Shown one piece after another: positions 9,189 through 16,826 of a DNA stretch of 64,000 bases. The translations under genes were made by a program, and so were the position numbers. Every line of letters starts with the position of its first letter. Within the stretch, counting starts at the first letter, position 1. The notes under the pieces were generated by a model that saw only the letters and a program-made list of their open reading frames with translations, did no database searches and had not been told where the DNA came from. Origin of the DNA: Bacteroides sp. MSB163 (GTDB taxonomy: Bacteria > Bacteroidota > Bacteroidia > Bacteroidales > Bacteroidaceae); NCBI RefSeq assembly GCF_036416795.1, contig NZ_CP143867.1, positions 3,650,001-3,714,000 on the forward strand. Reading direction: 5' to 3'.

Positions 9189-9796
9189 ACATCTTCCTTA
9201 ATAGATATTGTTTCTGTATTTGATATTTCTGTAATAGTTGCCTTTCAACATCCTCTTTAAGCGATAACACTGAAAGAAGATGACTAATTTCTTTTTGCCT
9301 ATCTAAATCTGGTATTGGGCATTTTATGTGATTTATATCCTTTAGGTAGGCTGTTTTCATCGTACCTTCAGTTACAACACGTTCAACTTCTTTTTGAAAA
9401 TATGAAGATTGCATAAAGTAATAAAGAAATTCAACATCAATATTTGTATTAGGGACAATACCTAAAATTCCTTGTTTGGTACAGACTGGATATTTGTTTA
9501 TAGAAATAGCACCGATTGTTGCTCCATTAGAGTATATAATGGAGTGCGTAGGAATCAGCCATGCTGAAGATTTTTTGAGTCCTAACTCTGTAATATAGTC
9601 TTTGTTAGCCGATAAATATTTATTGCTCAAATCGTCTATTTTTATGAAAGGAATGCTGCCGTTATCATAAAATTCTGTATTTGACGTAGTGGGTGTTCCA
9701 CCCTCACCTGCTTTACTATATAATGTTTCAAATGCCACTAACTGCCCACATTTCAGAGTTATTATATCATCTATAAGCCCTTTAATTAAGGATTGC
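9181..9796 (-). pseudogene. Silent half-hsdS cassette (TRD2 type), minus strand
   Basis: This promoterless cassette codes for the second half of an HsdS: a TRD (GTPTTSNTEFYDNGSIPFIK) and the C-terminal spacer ending in LLRKMFI. The frame is open from QSLIKGLIDDIITLKCGQL at the 22-bp repeat (9775-9796), where it matches the centre of the expressed hsdS. A GTG at 9738 is not a convincing start. It lies tail to tail with the expressed hsdS, the two stops overlapping by eight bases in a near-palindrome around 9173-9198. It serves as stored sequence for inversion and is not expected to be translated where it lies. Confidence 0.85.
9775..9796 (-). repeat. 22-bp inverted repeat, silent copy (partner 8645-8666)
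   Basis: Exact inverse copy of 8645-8666. It marks the upstream edge of the silent minus-strand TRD2 cassette. Confidence 0.9.
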
Positions 9797-9805
9797 TGTA
9801 CAGTA

Positions 9806-10393
9806 ATGTCCGCAATTATTCATCGGTGCTATTCTTCACAAACAAATATGATTCCACTGTCCGAATTACTCAAACAATGTTCTGATAGAAATCGCAGTGG
9901 CTCTGATTTGCAAGTTCTTTCGGTTAGTAACAAATACGGATTTATAGCTCAATCAGACCAATTTGAGGACAGAGAAGTAGCAAGCGATGATACCTCAAAT
10001 TATAAGGTTGTGAAGAAAGGTATGTTTGCATACAATCCTGCTCGTATAAATGTTGGCTCAATAGCATTGTACGAAATGGACGGTAATGGTATTGTTAGTC
10101 CCATGTATGTTTGCTTTACTACAAAATCAGAATTATTACCCAGTTATCTAAAGTACTATTTTGCATCACAAACATTCAAACATGAAATGTATAAACGCCT
10201 GGAAGGCAGTGTTCGCTTATGTCTTACTTTTGAGGAGTTGTGCAATATAGAAATTCATTTGCCAAGTATTGAGCAACAAAAGAATATCAGTAAGTACATT
10301 TCAAAAATCGAAAACAATCTTTCATTAGTGGATAGCATATTTTCTAAATATCAGCAGCAACGAAGATACCTGCTCTCGCAAATGTTTATATGA
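9806..10393 (+). pseudogene. Silent half-hsdS cassette (TRD2 type), plus strand
   Basis: A second stored half-gene. It opens with MSAIIHRC at 9806, which resembles KSAITDLL at the same point of the inverse full hsdS. A TRD follows (SDLQVLSVSNKYGFI, FAYNPARINVGSIALYE) and then a C-terminal spacer ending RRYLLSQMFI. No promoter or ribosome site is evident. An internal ATG at 9848 is possible but would still give only half a specificity subunit. Its 3' end forms a 38-bp imperfect palindrome (10371-10408) with the end of the inverse hsdS. Its 5' junction homology is short (nine bases), so exchange here is less certain than for the other cassette. Confidence 0.8.
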
Positions 10394-10408
10394 ACATCTG
10401 CGAGAGCA
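10371..10408. repeat. Palindrome at the shared 3' ends of two hsdS cassettes
   Basis: The sequences coding for the common C-terminus (LLSQMFI) of the plus-strand half-gene and the minus-strand full gene meet here. They form a hairpin-like inverted repeat with arms TGCTCTCGCA and TGCGAGAGCA and a nearly symmetric centre. The matching junction at 9173-9198 has the same layout. Confidence 0.8.
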
Positions 10409-11525
10409 AAAATTGCTTCAATTCTTGTAAAATAGAAATGCCCCTTTGTTCGACTTCAAGTTTAGTATAAAAAGCATCAATAATTTTACATATATGCTGT
10501 TGCTTTGGTATAGGAGGTAGTCTAATTTCTACCTTTTGAAATATATCCATTCTCAAAGATGGTACAGTAGAACCAACTGAATTTCTAACAAAATAAGAAT
10601 TTAATGTATTCATAAAATGGCAACAATACTTTGGTATAATACATGAAGCGAAATCCGTTATGGCGTAACACCTTTGGTGTAAAGCAAATTTCCCATTATA
10701 ATATCGAGGATAAAAACTTTGTCCTTCGCCAGCATAAATAACAGCTTCTTTGTCAAACGAATAAGTTGGAAACCATTTTAATTCTTCTGAACGGTCAAAG
10801 AAAGGATACCAATCTTCTTGATGTTCTGTATTAGCATCTTGCACGTCACCAGCACCATTCGTAATATGTGCAATTTCGCCTAAACGTATGGTATGAGCAT
10901 CTGCTATTGAATGAAAGAGTAAATCTGTTATTGCGGACTTTAGTTTTTTCAAATCCTCAATGATTTTGTTTTGGGTAGCGATACGTTCGTCAAGTAATGA
11001 TATGAAATGTTCAAGTTTTGTTTGCTCTTGTGCCGAAGGAAATGATATACGAAATTGGCTGATAATATCGTAACTTAGGTTTTGTTGTTTCGTCCCCTGC
11101 GCATATCTAATACCGATAAGATTTCCGTGTTTCTTATACCATGAATATAAGAACTCATTTGTAACATTTCCTTTAGGCATAAAAGCCATACATGCTTGGC
11201 TAATAGTAGAAGTTTCTTTGGTAATAGAGCATGTACCTCTTACTCCTTCAGCTTCCAAACCATATATAGCAATAATAAATGTTCCAATGGGTAATATCTT
11301 TAGGCTGTTGTTATTGGTAGCAATTTCTGTTATTTTTTCTTTTGAGGAAGATATATAATGTTCTTTCAATTCTCCGCTTGAAATCCAATTAACTTTTCCC
11401 ATAAACTGTTGTTTGTCCAATCTGCTTGGTGTATTTCCTGAATACAAATCAAATTCTGCACCAATTGTAGAAACATTCCACTCCCCACTAAACTCAGGGA
11501 ATCTCAAATGGGGAACATTGCCCAT
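10386..11525 (-). CDS. hsdS: Second full-length type I specificity gene, inverse orientation (silent)
   Basis: The 379-residue protein has the full HsdS layout: the shared start GNVPHLRFPEFSGEW, TRD1 (about residues 17-170), the spacer SLLDERIATQNKIIEDLK, TRD2 (about 200-330) and a C-terminal spacer ending LLSQMFI. It points against the hsdR-hsdM operon and has no obvious promoter in the short gap (11526-11565) before the divergent recombinase, so it is probably silent in this orientation. Its TRDs differ from those of the expressed copy, so inversion would give a new target. The three inverted repeats link it to the gene at 8010. Confidence 0.92.
   Translation of the reverse strand: MGNVPHLRFPEFSGEWNVSTIGAEFDLYSGNTPSRLDKQQFMGKVNWISSGELKEHYISSSKEKITEIATNNNSLKILPIGTFIIAIYGLEAEGVRGTCSITKETSTISQACMAFMPKGNVTNEFLYSWYKKHGNLIGIRYAQGTKQQNLSYDIISQFRISFPSAQEQTKLEHFISLLDERIATQNKIIEDLKKLKSAITDLLFHSIADAHTIRLGEIAHITNGAGDVQDANTEHQEDWYPFFDRSEELKWFPTYSFDKEAVIYAGEGQSFYPRYYNGKFALHQRCYAITDFASCIIPKYCCHFMNTLNSYFVRNSVGSTVPSLRMDIFQKVEIRLPPIPKQQHICKIIDAFYTKLEVEQRGISILQELKQFLLSQMFI
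10956..10991 (-). repeat. 36-bp inverted repeat, inverse hsdS copy (partner 8604-8639)
   Basis: Partner of the central-spacer repeat, with three mismatches against 8604-8639. It codes for DERIATQNKIIE. Confidence 0.85.
11478..11520 (-). repeat. 43-bp inverted repeat, inverse hsdS copy (partner 8045-8087)
   Basis: Exact inverse copy of 8045-8087, located at the 5' end of the silent full-length hsdS and about 45 bp from the start of the recombinase gene. Confidence 0.9.
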
Positions 11526-11565
11526 TATATTTCTCTAATTATAGGAAACCCCTAAAAAAGCAATT

Positions 11566-12492
11566 ATGACAAAGAAATCAATTAGAGAAATTGCGATGGC
11601 TTGGCGAGAAGACAAGCGTCCGTATGTGAAGCAATCAACATTTGCAGCTTATATGTTGATTCTGGAAAACCATCTTTTACCATATTTTGGTGAAAGTGAT
11701 GCGTTAAGCGAGAAAGCGGTACAAGATTTTGTACTACAAAAACTCAATGGTGGTATGAGTGTAAAATCGGTAAAGGACATTCTTATTGTGCTCAAAATGG
11801 TGATGAAGTTCGGAGTAAAACACGAATGGATGAATTATTCAGAATGGGACATAAAATATCCTACAACAGAAAAGAACAAGGAGCTGGAGGTGTTGACTGT
11901 AGCCCATCACAAGAAAATATTGGACTACATTCGTCAAAATTTCACATTCCGTAATTTAGGCATCTATATAAGCCTAAGCACCGGACTTCGTATTGGTGAA
12001 GTTTGTGCTTTACGCTGGAGTGACATTGATGTCGATAGCGGAACTATCAGCGTTCAGCGTACCATAGAGCGTATTTATATTATCGAAGGTGAAATGAAAC
12101 ATACTGAGCTGGTTATCAATACGCCTAAAACAAAGAACTCCTGCCGTGAAATTCCTATGAGCAAGGAGTTGCTTGCATTGGTGAAACCACTGAAAAAAGT
12201 GGTAAATGCGGATTACTACATACTCACCAATGAACCATTGCCCACAGAACCACGAACATATCGCAATTATTACAAACGGTTGATGGAGCACCTTGGTATC
12301 CCCAAATTGAAATTTCATGGGCTTAGGCATAGCTTTGCGACTCGCTGTATAGAAAGCAATTGTGACTATAAAACAGTCAGTGTATTGCTGGGACACTCAA
12401 ATATCAGTACCACGCTCAATCTTTATGTCCATCCAAATATGGAACAAAAGAAACGTTGTATCGCCAAGATGTTCAAGTCGCTTGGCAAATAG
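11566..12492 (+). CDS. Tyrosine site-specific recombinase of the hsdS shuffling locus
   Basis: This is a 308-residue phage-integrase-family recombinase. A SAM-like N-terminal domain (about 1-95) precedes the catalytic domain. The catalytic residues can be placed: Arg in STGLRIGEVCALRW, the HxxR box in FHGLRHSFATR, the His in LLGHSNISTT and the nucleophile Tyr in LNLYVHP. Recombinases of this kind next to inverted hsdS genes are known in Bacteroides and invert the specificity genes. It starts 40 bp beyond the divergent silent hsdS. It differs clearly from the element integrase at 17798-18913, so a local DNA-inversion role fits best. Confidence 0.9.
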   Translation: MTKKSIREIAMAWREDKRPYVKQSTFAAYMLILENHLLPYFGESDALSEKAVQDFVLQKLNGGMSVKSVKDILIVLKMVMKFGVKHEWMNYSEWDIKYPTTEKNKELEVLTVAHHKKILDYIRQNFTFRNLGIYISLSTGLRIGEVCALRWSDIDVDSGTISVQRTIERIYIIEGEMKHTELVINTPKTKNSCREIPMSKELLALVKPLKKVVNADYYILTNEPLPTEPRTYRNYYKRLMEHLGIPKLKFHGLRHSFATRCIESNCDYKTVSVLLGHSNISTTLNLYVHPNMEQKKRCIAKMFKSLGK

Positions 12493-12817
12493 CATTTTAC
12501 TGGTATGTAACTTCTGTGCGATCATTTGGAGAAAAACGGTCTAAGTTAGCAAGTCCAAGTGAAAATGCACTAAGCTCAGTCATTGTTAAATAAAACGTAG
12601 AAGATGCCCGACATGTACCCGACAAGTTCAAAGAAAATAGCTATGTTGATTGAAGTATAGCTTGTATGCACTTTTAGTTCAAATGTCAAATCGCAGAACT
12701 ATACAACAATTCCGTAACCACCGTAACAGTTACGGCGGTTACAGGATTGTTATAGCCTATGATACGACCAAACAAATGCCAATGATAGTTGCTTTCTAAA
12801 GATTCGTAAACTTTCAA
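12493..12817. other. 325-bp non-coding gap with a 14-bp dyad at 12713-12741
   Basis: No gene is evident between the recombinase and the mobilisation operon. The one clear structure is an inverted repeat, GTAACCACCGTAAC against GTTACGGCGGTTAC, with one mismatch and a one-base spacer. It lacks a T-tract, so an operator or recombination site is as likely as a terminator. Confidence 0.6.
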
Positions 12818-13345
12818 TTACGTCCATTTATCCAAAATCTTCGGTACGATTATAGCCATGGCAATCCCCAAAATTGCAATAAGAATATAGATAACGACTG
12901 CTTTCCATATCAACGCTGAATGCAATATTTCTGCATTGGCCACTATCATGCTGACGAAAAAAGAAGATAGGGCTACCAGTATTATAATGGTGATATAAAA
13001 TGTGGTAGCCGGAATATGGATGGCATTGTCGGCTTTCTTTATTCTCCGCTCGGCTTCCTTGCATTTGCTTTCAATCTGACTGAGAAAATCACATAGAAGC
13101 CTTGCGCCAAATTCTACTGCCATCTTCTGCATTTCTTCAGAAATGATAGGTTTACACTCTCGTATAGAGTTGGACAGATTTTTAACATCCGTTCTCAACT
13201 TGAACACGTTGTCATTCAGCTTGACAAGTTCTTGTGCATTGATATCGAGTAGGCGATTTTCTTCCTCCTGATATTCATTCTTAGGATTGGACTTTATGGA
13301 TTCCGCTTCTGCCATTTCTGCGGAAAAATCAAATTTCTTCTTCAT
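12818..13345 (-). CDS. Membrane protein of the mobilisation operon, unknown function
   Basis: The 175-residue protein has a charged, coiled-coil-like cytoplasmic part (about 1-110). Two predicted transmembrane helices follow, FYITIIILVALSSFFVSMIV at about 117-136 and a second at about 146-166, with a short tail. I know no function for it. Proteins of this shape commonly sit last in Bacteroides mobilisation operons behind the relaxase gene. Here it starts four bases after the relaxase stop, so a role in transfer or relaxosome anchoring at the membrane is inferred. Confidence 0.65.
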   Translation of the reverse strand: MKKKFDFSAEMAEAESIKSNPKNEYQEEENRLLDINAQELVKLNDNVFKLRTDVKNLSNSIRECKPIISEEMQKMAVEFGARLLCDFLSQIESKCKEAERRIKKADNAIHIPATTFYITIIILVALSSFFVSMIVANAEILHSALIWKAVVIYILIAILGIAMAIIVPKILDKWT

Positions 13346-13349
13346 GCAC

Positions 13350-14561
13350 TTATCGTTTTAATCCTATTTTCGTTTTCTTTCCTAACGAACGACTGGCAGC
13401 ACGAGCGCATCTGCGAGCCCATTGCAAATCGTCTTCGTCTTTATCTCTCCATGGAAGCTCGCTTTGCGAACCTCCGCCACCTCCGCCGGTTGCTACATTC
13501 GGCGTATCAAGCAGTCCGACAAAAATAGCCACGGCCATATCAGCCAGTTCATGCGAGTTGGAAACGAACCTGTAATTAAATTCGTCGTTGAAACAGTCAA
13601 GCACTTTTTCCGGAATATAGAACTTGTGTTCCTTATCTTTATGGGTAAGGGTGTAGGGAATCATATCCGAATGGTCTGGGCGATATTGGGTGTAGTCAAT
13701 AGGTGCAGCCTTATGTTCTGCTATTTGTTGAACCTCTAAGGGTGTATTGTTTCTAATGGCAATTGCTGGCTGATGGTACAGTTTCTCCCATGTCGCAGGA
13801 AGTTTCGAGACCATTAGGTTCCTGCCGACTCCCAATTCGGAAGCCTTGTATTTGGTATTCCCATGCACGAGTGCATATCCACGAAGAATACCCTTCTTGT
13901 CCTCTCTTTCATGGACGGTATAACCTTTCCGTATAAGAGCACTCTTGTATTCATCCCATGACCATGATGGCATTGCTTTCAACACCTCCATACAGTCCCG
14001 GTTCACTTGTGGAATGTTCCAATTTCGGATTTGCGCTGCAGTTGTCCAGCCTCGTTTCTTTGCCACTCGCTCGGCTGCACGTTGTGCACGAAGATGAATG
14101 TTATGGTCGTTGTTGATATTGCCATCTTCATCCAAACGGCAAATCGCAGCATGGAGGTGAGGGACTTCGCCTTTGGATTCCGTATGCAACCAAACTGAGT
14201 ATTTGCTGCCCGCCAAATTGGTCGGACAGGAACGGACTTTTCCGTTCTTGCCAGTAATCACTTGTCTGTCGAACTCCTCGGCGAATTCCTGCCAAAGTGT
14301 TTGCCAATCTTCAATGTCATAGAATTGGGTATGTTCGAGCGATGGGCTCAACTCGATTCTGATTACGGAATTCTTTATAGGCCGATATTGGGATAAGGTC
14401 AACTGCATGGAGTTCCATATCCCCATAGCGTCTGGTTGAGAGGGTAACAGATTGTCCACTACTCGATAGATTTTCTCCGGATGTTTCTTGTGCTGTGATT
14501 CTCCGGTAATATAACGGAGGTCGTTTATTCCGTGCGATATTGCTTTGGCTTTTGCAATCAT
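13350..14561 (-). CDS. Relaxase (mobilisation nuclease) of a Bacteroides mobilisable element
   Basis: The relaxase nicks oriT and stays covalently bound to the transferred strand. The 403-residue protein begins with the motif ISHGINDLRYITGE, whose Tyr17 is the likely nucleophile. A three-histidine metal site is visible as H126 and the H-x-H at 135-137 (VPHLHAAICR). A Gly-rich spacer (GGGGGGS) lies near the C-terminus, ahead of a basic tail. Its ATG overlaps the stop of the ribbon-helix-helix gene by four bases (ATGA), so the two are translationally coupled. The element carries no visible type IV secretion genes here, so transfer would need a helper. Confidence 0.85.
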   Translation of the reverse strand: MIAKAKAISHGINDLRYITGESQHKKHPEKIYRVVDNLLPSQPDAMGIWNSMQLTLSQYRPIKNSVIRIELSPSLEHTQFYDIEDWQTLWQEFAEEFDRQVITGKNGKVRSCPTNLAGSKYSVWLHTESKGEVPHLHAAICRLDEDGNINNDHNIHLRAQRAAERVAKKRGWTTAAQIRNWNIPQVNRDCMEVLKAMPSWSWDEYKSALIRKGYTVHEREDKKGILRGYALVHGNTKYKASELGVGRNLMVSKLPATWEKLYHQPAIAIRNNTPLEVQQIAEHKAAPIDYTQYRPDHSDMIPYTLTHKDKEHKFYIPEKVLDCFNDEFNYRFVSNSHELADMAVAIFVGLLDTPNVATGGGGGGSQSELPWRDKDEDDLQWARRCARAASRSLGKKTKIGLKR

Positions 14562-14977
14562 TCTTCTTTGGATTTAGGGTTAGACGGAATGTTGTTCTTC
14601 TCTTTTGCAGCATTCAAGAACTGGCAGACACTTTCGGCTACATTGCCAAGCTCCTTAAGCCAACCGACCATGAACGGAATCTGATTGAACATTATCATGC
14701 GTTGCTTTGTGGACATTCCATGAAGTGCAGATGTATATTTTACGAGGTCTGACCGACAATCGTCCAGATTCTGCAACAGAGCAGCTTCTTTTCTCGTGAG
14801 TCTTGCTTTGGGTTTGAAGTTATACGCGCGTGATAATATGTAGTCACTTACGGTCATGCCGCATTGTTCGGCCAGTGATTTTATATGTTCTTTCTGGCTG
14901 GGAGTGACTTTAGCTCTGATAAAGACGCTTCTTGTCTCGTCAGAGGAACTGGATGAATTTTCAATATTTTCTTTCAT
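14558..14977 (-). CDS. MobC-like ribbon-helix-helix relaxosome accessory protein
   Basis: This is a 139-residue protein starting at MKENIENSS (ATG 14975-14977). An upstream in-frame extension reads through the structured oriT-like region and is rejected. Residues 15-55 (SVFIRAKVTPSQKEHIKSLA, then CGMTVSDYILSRA) fit the ribbon-helix-helix fold of MobC-type accessory proteins. The C-terminal half is helical. Such proteins bind oriT and help the relaxase open the DNA. It is the first gene of the mob operon, directly downstream of the proposed oriT and coupled to the relaxase. Confidence 0.8.
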   Translation of the reverse strand: MKENIENSSSSSDETRSVFIRAKVTPSQKEHIKSLAEQCGMTVSDYILSRAYNFKPKARLTRKEAALLQNLDDCRSDLVKYTSALHGMSTKQRMIMFNQIPFMVGWLKELGNVAESVCQFLNAAKEKNNIPSNPKSKEE

Positions 14978-15279
14978 ATAAATAGTTCTATAATGGTGAA
15001 TAGGTGCGAGCTTGCGAGTACCGCACCGGCGGAGTCTATGAGCCGGCGAGAGCGCCAATGTACAACCGTAACGTAGTGAGGTTATACCTTGGCATATCTC
15101 GCAACAGTTACCTGTTGATACTTTCCGGCAAACCATATCGGATGTACATAGCGAACTGGCATCCGGATGGTATAAGATACATCTCTAAAAGAGGGGAGAG
15201 AATGAATGTTTTCAACTACTATCTTCACAACTTTGCTTTATCCTTATATGTATGCCCCGATAATAAAGTAAAGTCAAAC
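14978..15279. other. Candidate oriT: structured non-coding region between mob genes and AAA ATPase
   Basis: About 300 bp without a convincing gene carry several short inverted repeats: GGTGCG/CGCACC (15003-15008, 15022-15027), GGCGAGAGCGCC (15045-15056), CAACAG/CTGTTG (15102-15117) and CGGATG/CATCCG (15139-15165). A direct CCGGCG pair is also present. Clustered stem-loops just upstream of a RHH-relaxase pair are what an origin of transfer looks like. The nick site cannot be fixed from the sequence. Confidence 0.55.
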
Positions 15280-16350
15280 TTAGTAATGGTATTCGGGGTT
15301 GATTTGATACTCTTTCCCCACTTTTATTACCATGCGTTTGTTTCTGAGAAAAGTAGCGACCTTGACCGCTTTGTTGTGACCGAGATTTACGTCTTGCAAT
15401 CCATACCCTATTTTCAGTCGTTCCAGATAGTCATTGTAGTTGCTGATGTTGCCGTTTGCGAAGGCGGCATCCAACGCAGCCTGATGTACATTCTCAGGGA
15501 TTTCCTTGTACGGTTCAAACGGCTCTTTGGTTGGTCGTCCGATCTTTTTCTCTTTGAGCAGATAGGACTCTACCAGTTCGGGTATGGCTTCCTCGTTTAT
15601 GCGGAAAGCGAAAGGCTCAAACTCACGGTCACGGATATGGACGGCTTCGACCACGCTTACAGTCTTGTCCTCTTTATCCACTTTGATCTGCATGATGGTT
15701 TCCGCTTTGTTGTTGAGTTCCGTGCCGATGTGACCACGGGCATGTTCATCATTCTTGTTCTGATGCAAGACGGTATGAATATGGATTTGCCTGTCATCCG
15801 TCCACTGCATGAATTTGGAGATTATATTGGTGGCTTCATTCGGAGAATTGATGTCATACATAAAATCCCTGATGCCATCTATAATGACCAGACCCAAATT
15901 CGGAATTGTGCCAATGGCCTGTTCGACTATTGCAAGCCTCATTTCGGGAGAATATTTGCGCAGACCTAACATAATCAGATTGTCAGAATCGGCATCCTTT
16001 GGTAATCCGGCCAAACATAGAATGCGTTGTAGCACCTTTTGGCAATGAGGCTCTCCTTGTTCGGTGTCGATATACAATATCGTCCGTTTATTTTCCGGGA
16101 ACGATGAACGGTAATGGAGTACTGTGCCATTGGCCAATGCGGAAGCGGCAATGGCTGAAACATTGAAAGTCTTCTTGCTTTTGGCTTTACCGATGGATGC
16201 ACTGAAGTTGCCCAATGTTCCGATAATGGAGTTATCCACCATCAACACCACAGGCGACTGTTCATATGTGTTGGTTACGCTCACGGTAGCCTCCTTTATG
16301 TAAATAGCCAGTTCCTCGGCTGTCGGAATGTTATTGTTCGTCTTCTCCAT
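15280..16350 (-). CDS. RepA/RecA-fold AAA ATPase of the mobilisable element
   Basis: The 356-residue protein has a RecA-type ATPase core like RepA-type replicative helicases. The P-loop position reads GKAKSKKT (54-61), with a Lys where the conserved Gly of GKT is expected. YIDTEQGE follows at 93-100 and a Walker B strand LVIIDGIRD at 154-162. The C-terminus has a possible winged-helix tail. ATPases like this are standard in Bacteroides mobilisable elements, where a role in element replication is assumed. It starts three bases after the HTH gene stop and shares its operon. Confidence 0.75.
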   Translation of the reverse strand: MEKTNNNIPTAEELAIYIKEATVSVTNTYEQSPVVLMVDNSIIGTLGNFSASIGKAKSKKTFNVSAIAASALANGTVLHYRSSFPENKRTILYIDTEQGEPHCQKVLQRILCLAGLPKDADSDNLIMLGLRKYSPEMRLAIVEQAIGTIPNLGLVIIDGIRDFMYDINSPNEATNIISKFMQWTDDRQIHIHTVLHQNKNDEHARGHIGTELNNKAETIMQIKVDKEDKTVSVVEAVHIRDREFEPFAFRINEEAIPELVESYLLKEKKIGRPTKEPFEPYKEIPENVHQAALDAAFANGNISNYNDYLERLKIGYGLQDVNLGHNKAVKVATFLRNKRMVIKVGKEYQINPEYHY

Positions 16351-16353
16351 AGC

Positions 16354-16728
16354 TTACCAATTTTTATTGTTTGGTTTACGACGATGGGAAGCGAGCAGCG
16401 CATCATTCTCTTCCTCGAAACTTTGCGGAATAACGGTCTTACGGGACGACTCCAACCATTTATCCAGCTCATCACGATAGATGTAGAGGTGCTTGCCTTG
16501 TTTTATAACCGGAATATCGTCCTTTTTAACTTTGTAATAAAAGGTCGATAGCGGCATTTTGAGATAGGCGCAAGCCTCCTGCACGGTCATGGGGACGTGC
16601 GTGTTCTCCTTGACCTCGTTCTGCTTGGAAAGTTTCTCTGTCAGCAGACTTTCCATACTTGCAATTCGGTCGCATAACTCTCCCAGCACTTCGGGAAGGT
16701 CATTGAATGTGAATTGATTCTTAGACAT
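16354..16728 (-). CDS. Excisionase-like helix-turn-helix protein
   Basis: This is a 124-residue protein. Residues about 46-95 (MTVQEACAYLKMPLSTFYYK...KQGKHLYIYRDELDKWLES) form the MerR-like winged HTH (HTH_17) used by excisionases and by element control proteins. The N-terminal 40 residues look like a coiled coil. It is the first gene of a minus-strand run with the AAA ATPase. Its upstream region shares a repeat with the region before the integrase, so the two may be controlled together. Roles in excision or in control of replication both fit. Confidence 0.75.
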   Translation of the reverse strand: MSKNQFTFNDLPEVLGELCDRIASMESLLTEKLSKQNEVKENTHVPMTVQEACAYLKMPLSTFYYKVKKDDIPVIKQGKHLYIYRDELDKWLESSRKTVIPQSFEEENDALLASHRRKPNNKNW

Positions 16729-16754
16729 GATTCAAATGTTTTATTTGTTAAACA

Positions 16755-16826
16755 TGCTGCAAACCAACACAATGATACTATGCAGACCTTCGTCAGCAGA
16801 GGGTAATTTTCCCGTCAGCGACGGAA
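16755..16826 (-). repeat. Leader repeat copy 1, before the HTH-AAA operon
   Basis: This intergenic stretch matches 18945-19022 in the same orientation and position. Both start (plus strand) with TGCTGCAAACCAAC, then a shared CAGACCT, a shared GTAATTTTCC and GTC, and end just at the stop of the upstream gene. Copy 1 also has a small CCGTC/GACGG stem. Confidence 0.75.

Noticed and set aside
9689..9805. N-terminal extension of the plus-strand half-hsdS
   Set aside because: The segment is the reverse of the silent minus-strand cassette and its 22-bp repeat; HsdS-like sequence begins at 9806.
14978..15136. N-terminal extension of the MobC-like protein
   Set aside because: The extra residues are unlike any family member and the DNA is a stem-loop-rich non-coding region; the start at 14977 fits.
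15004..15969. Open frame of 321 codons on the plus strand
   Set aside because: It runs through the oriT-like region and then antisense to the AAA ATPase, which has a clear Walker B and operon position.
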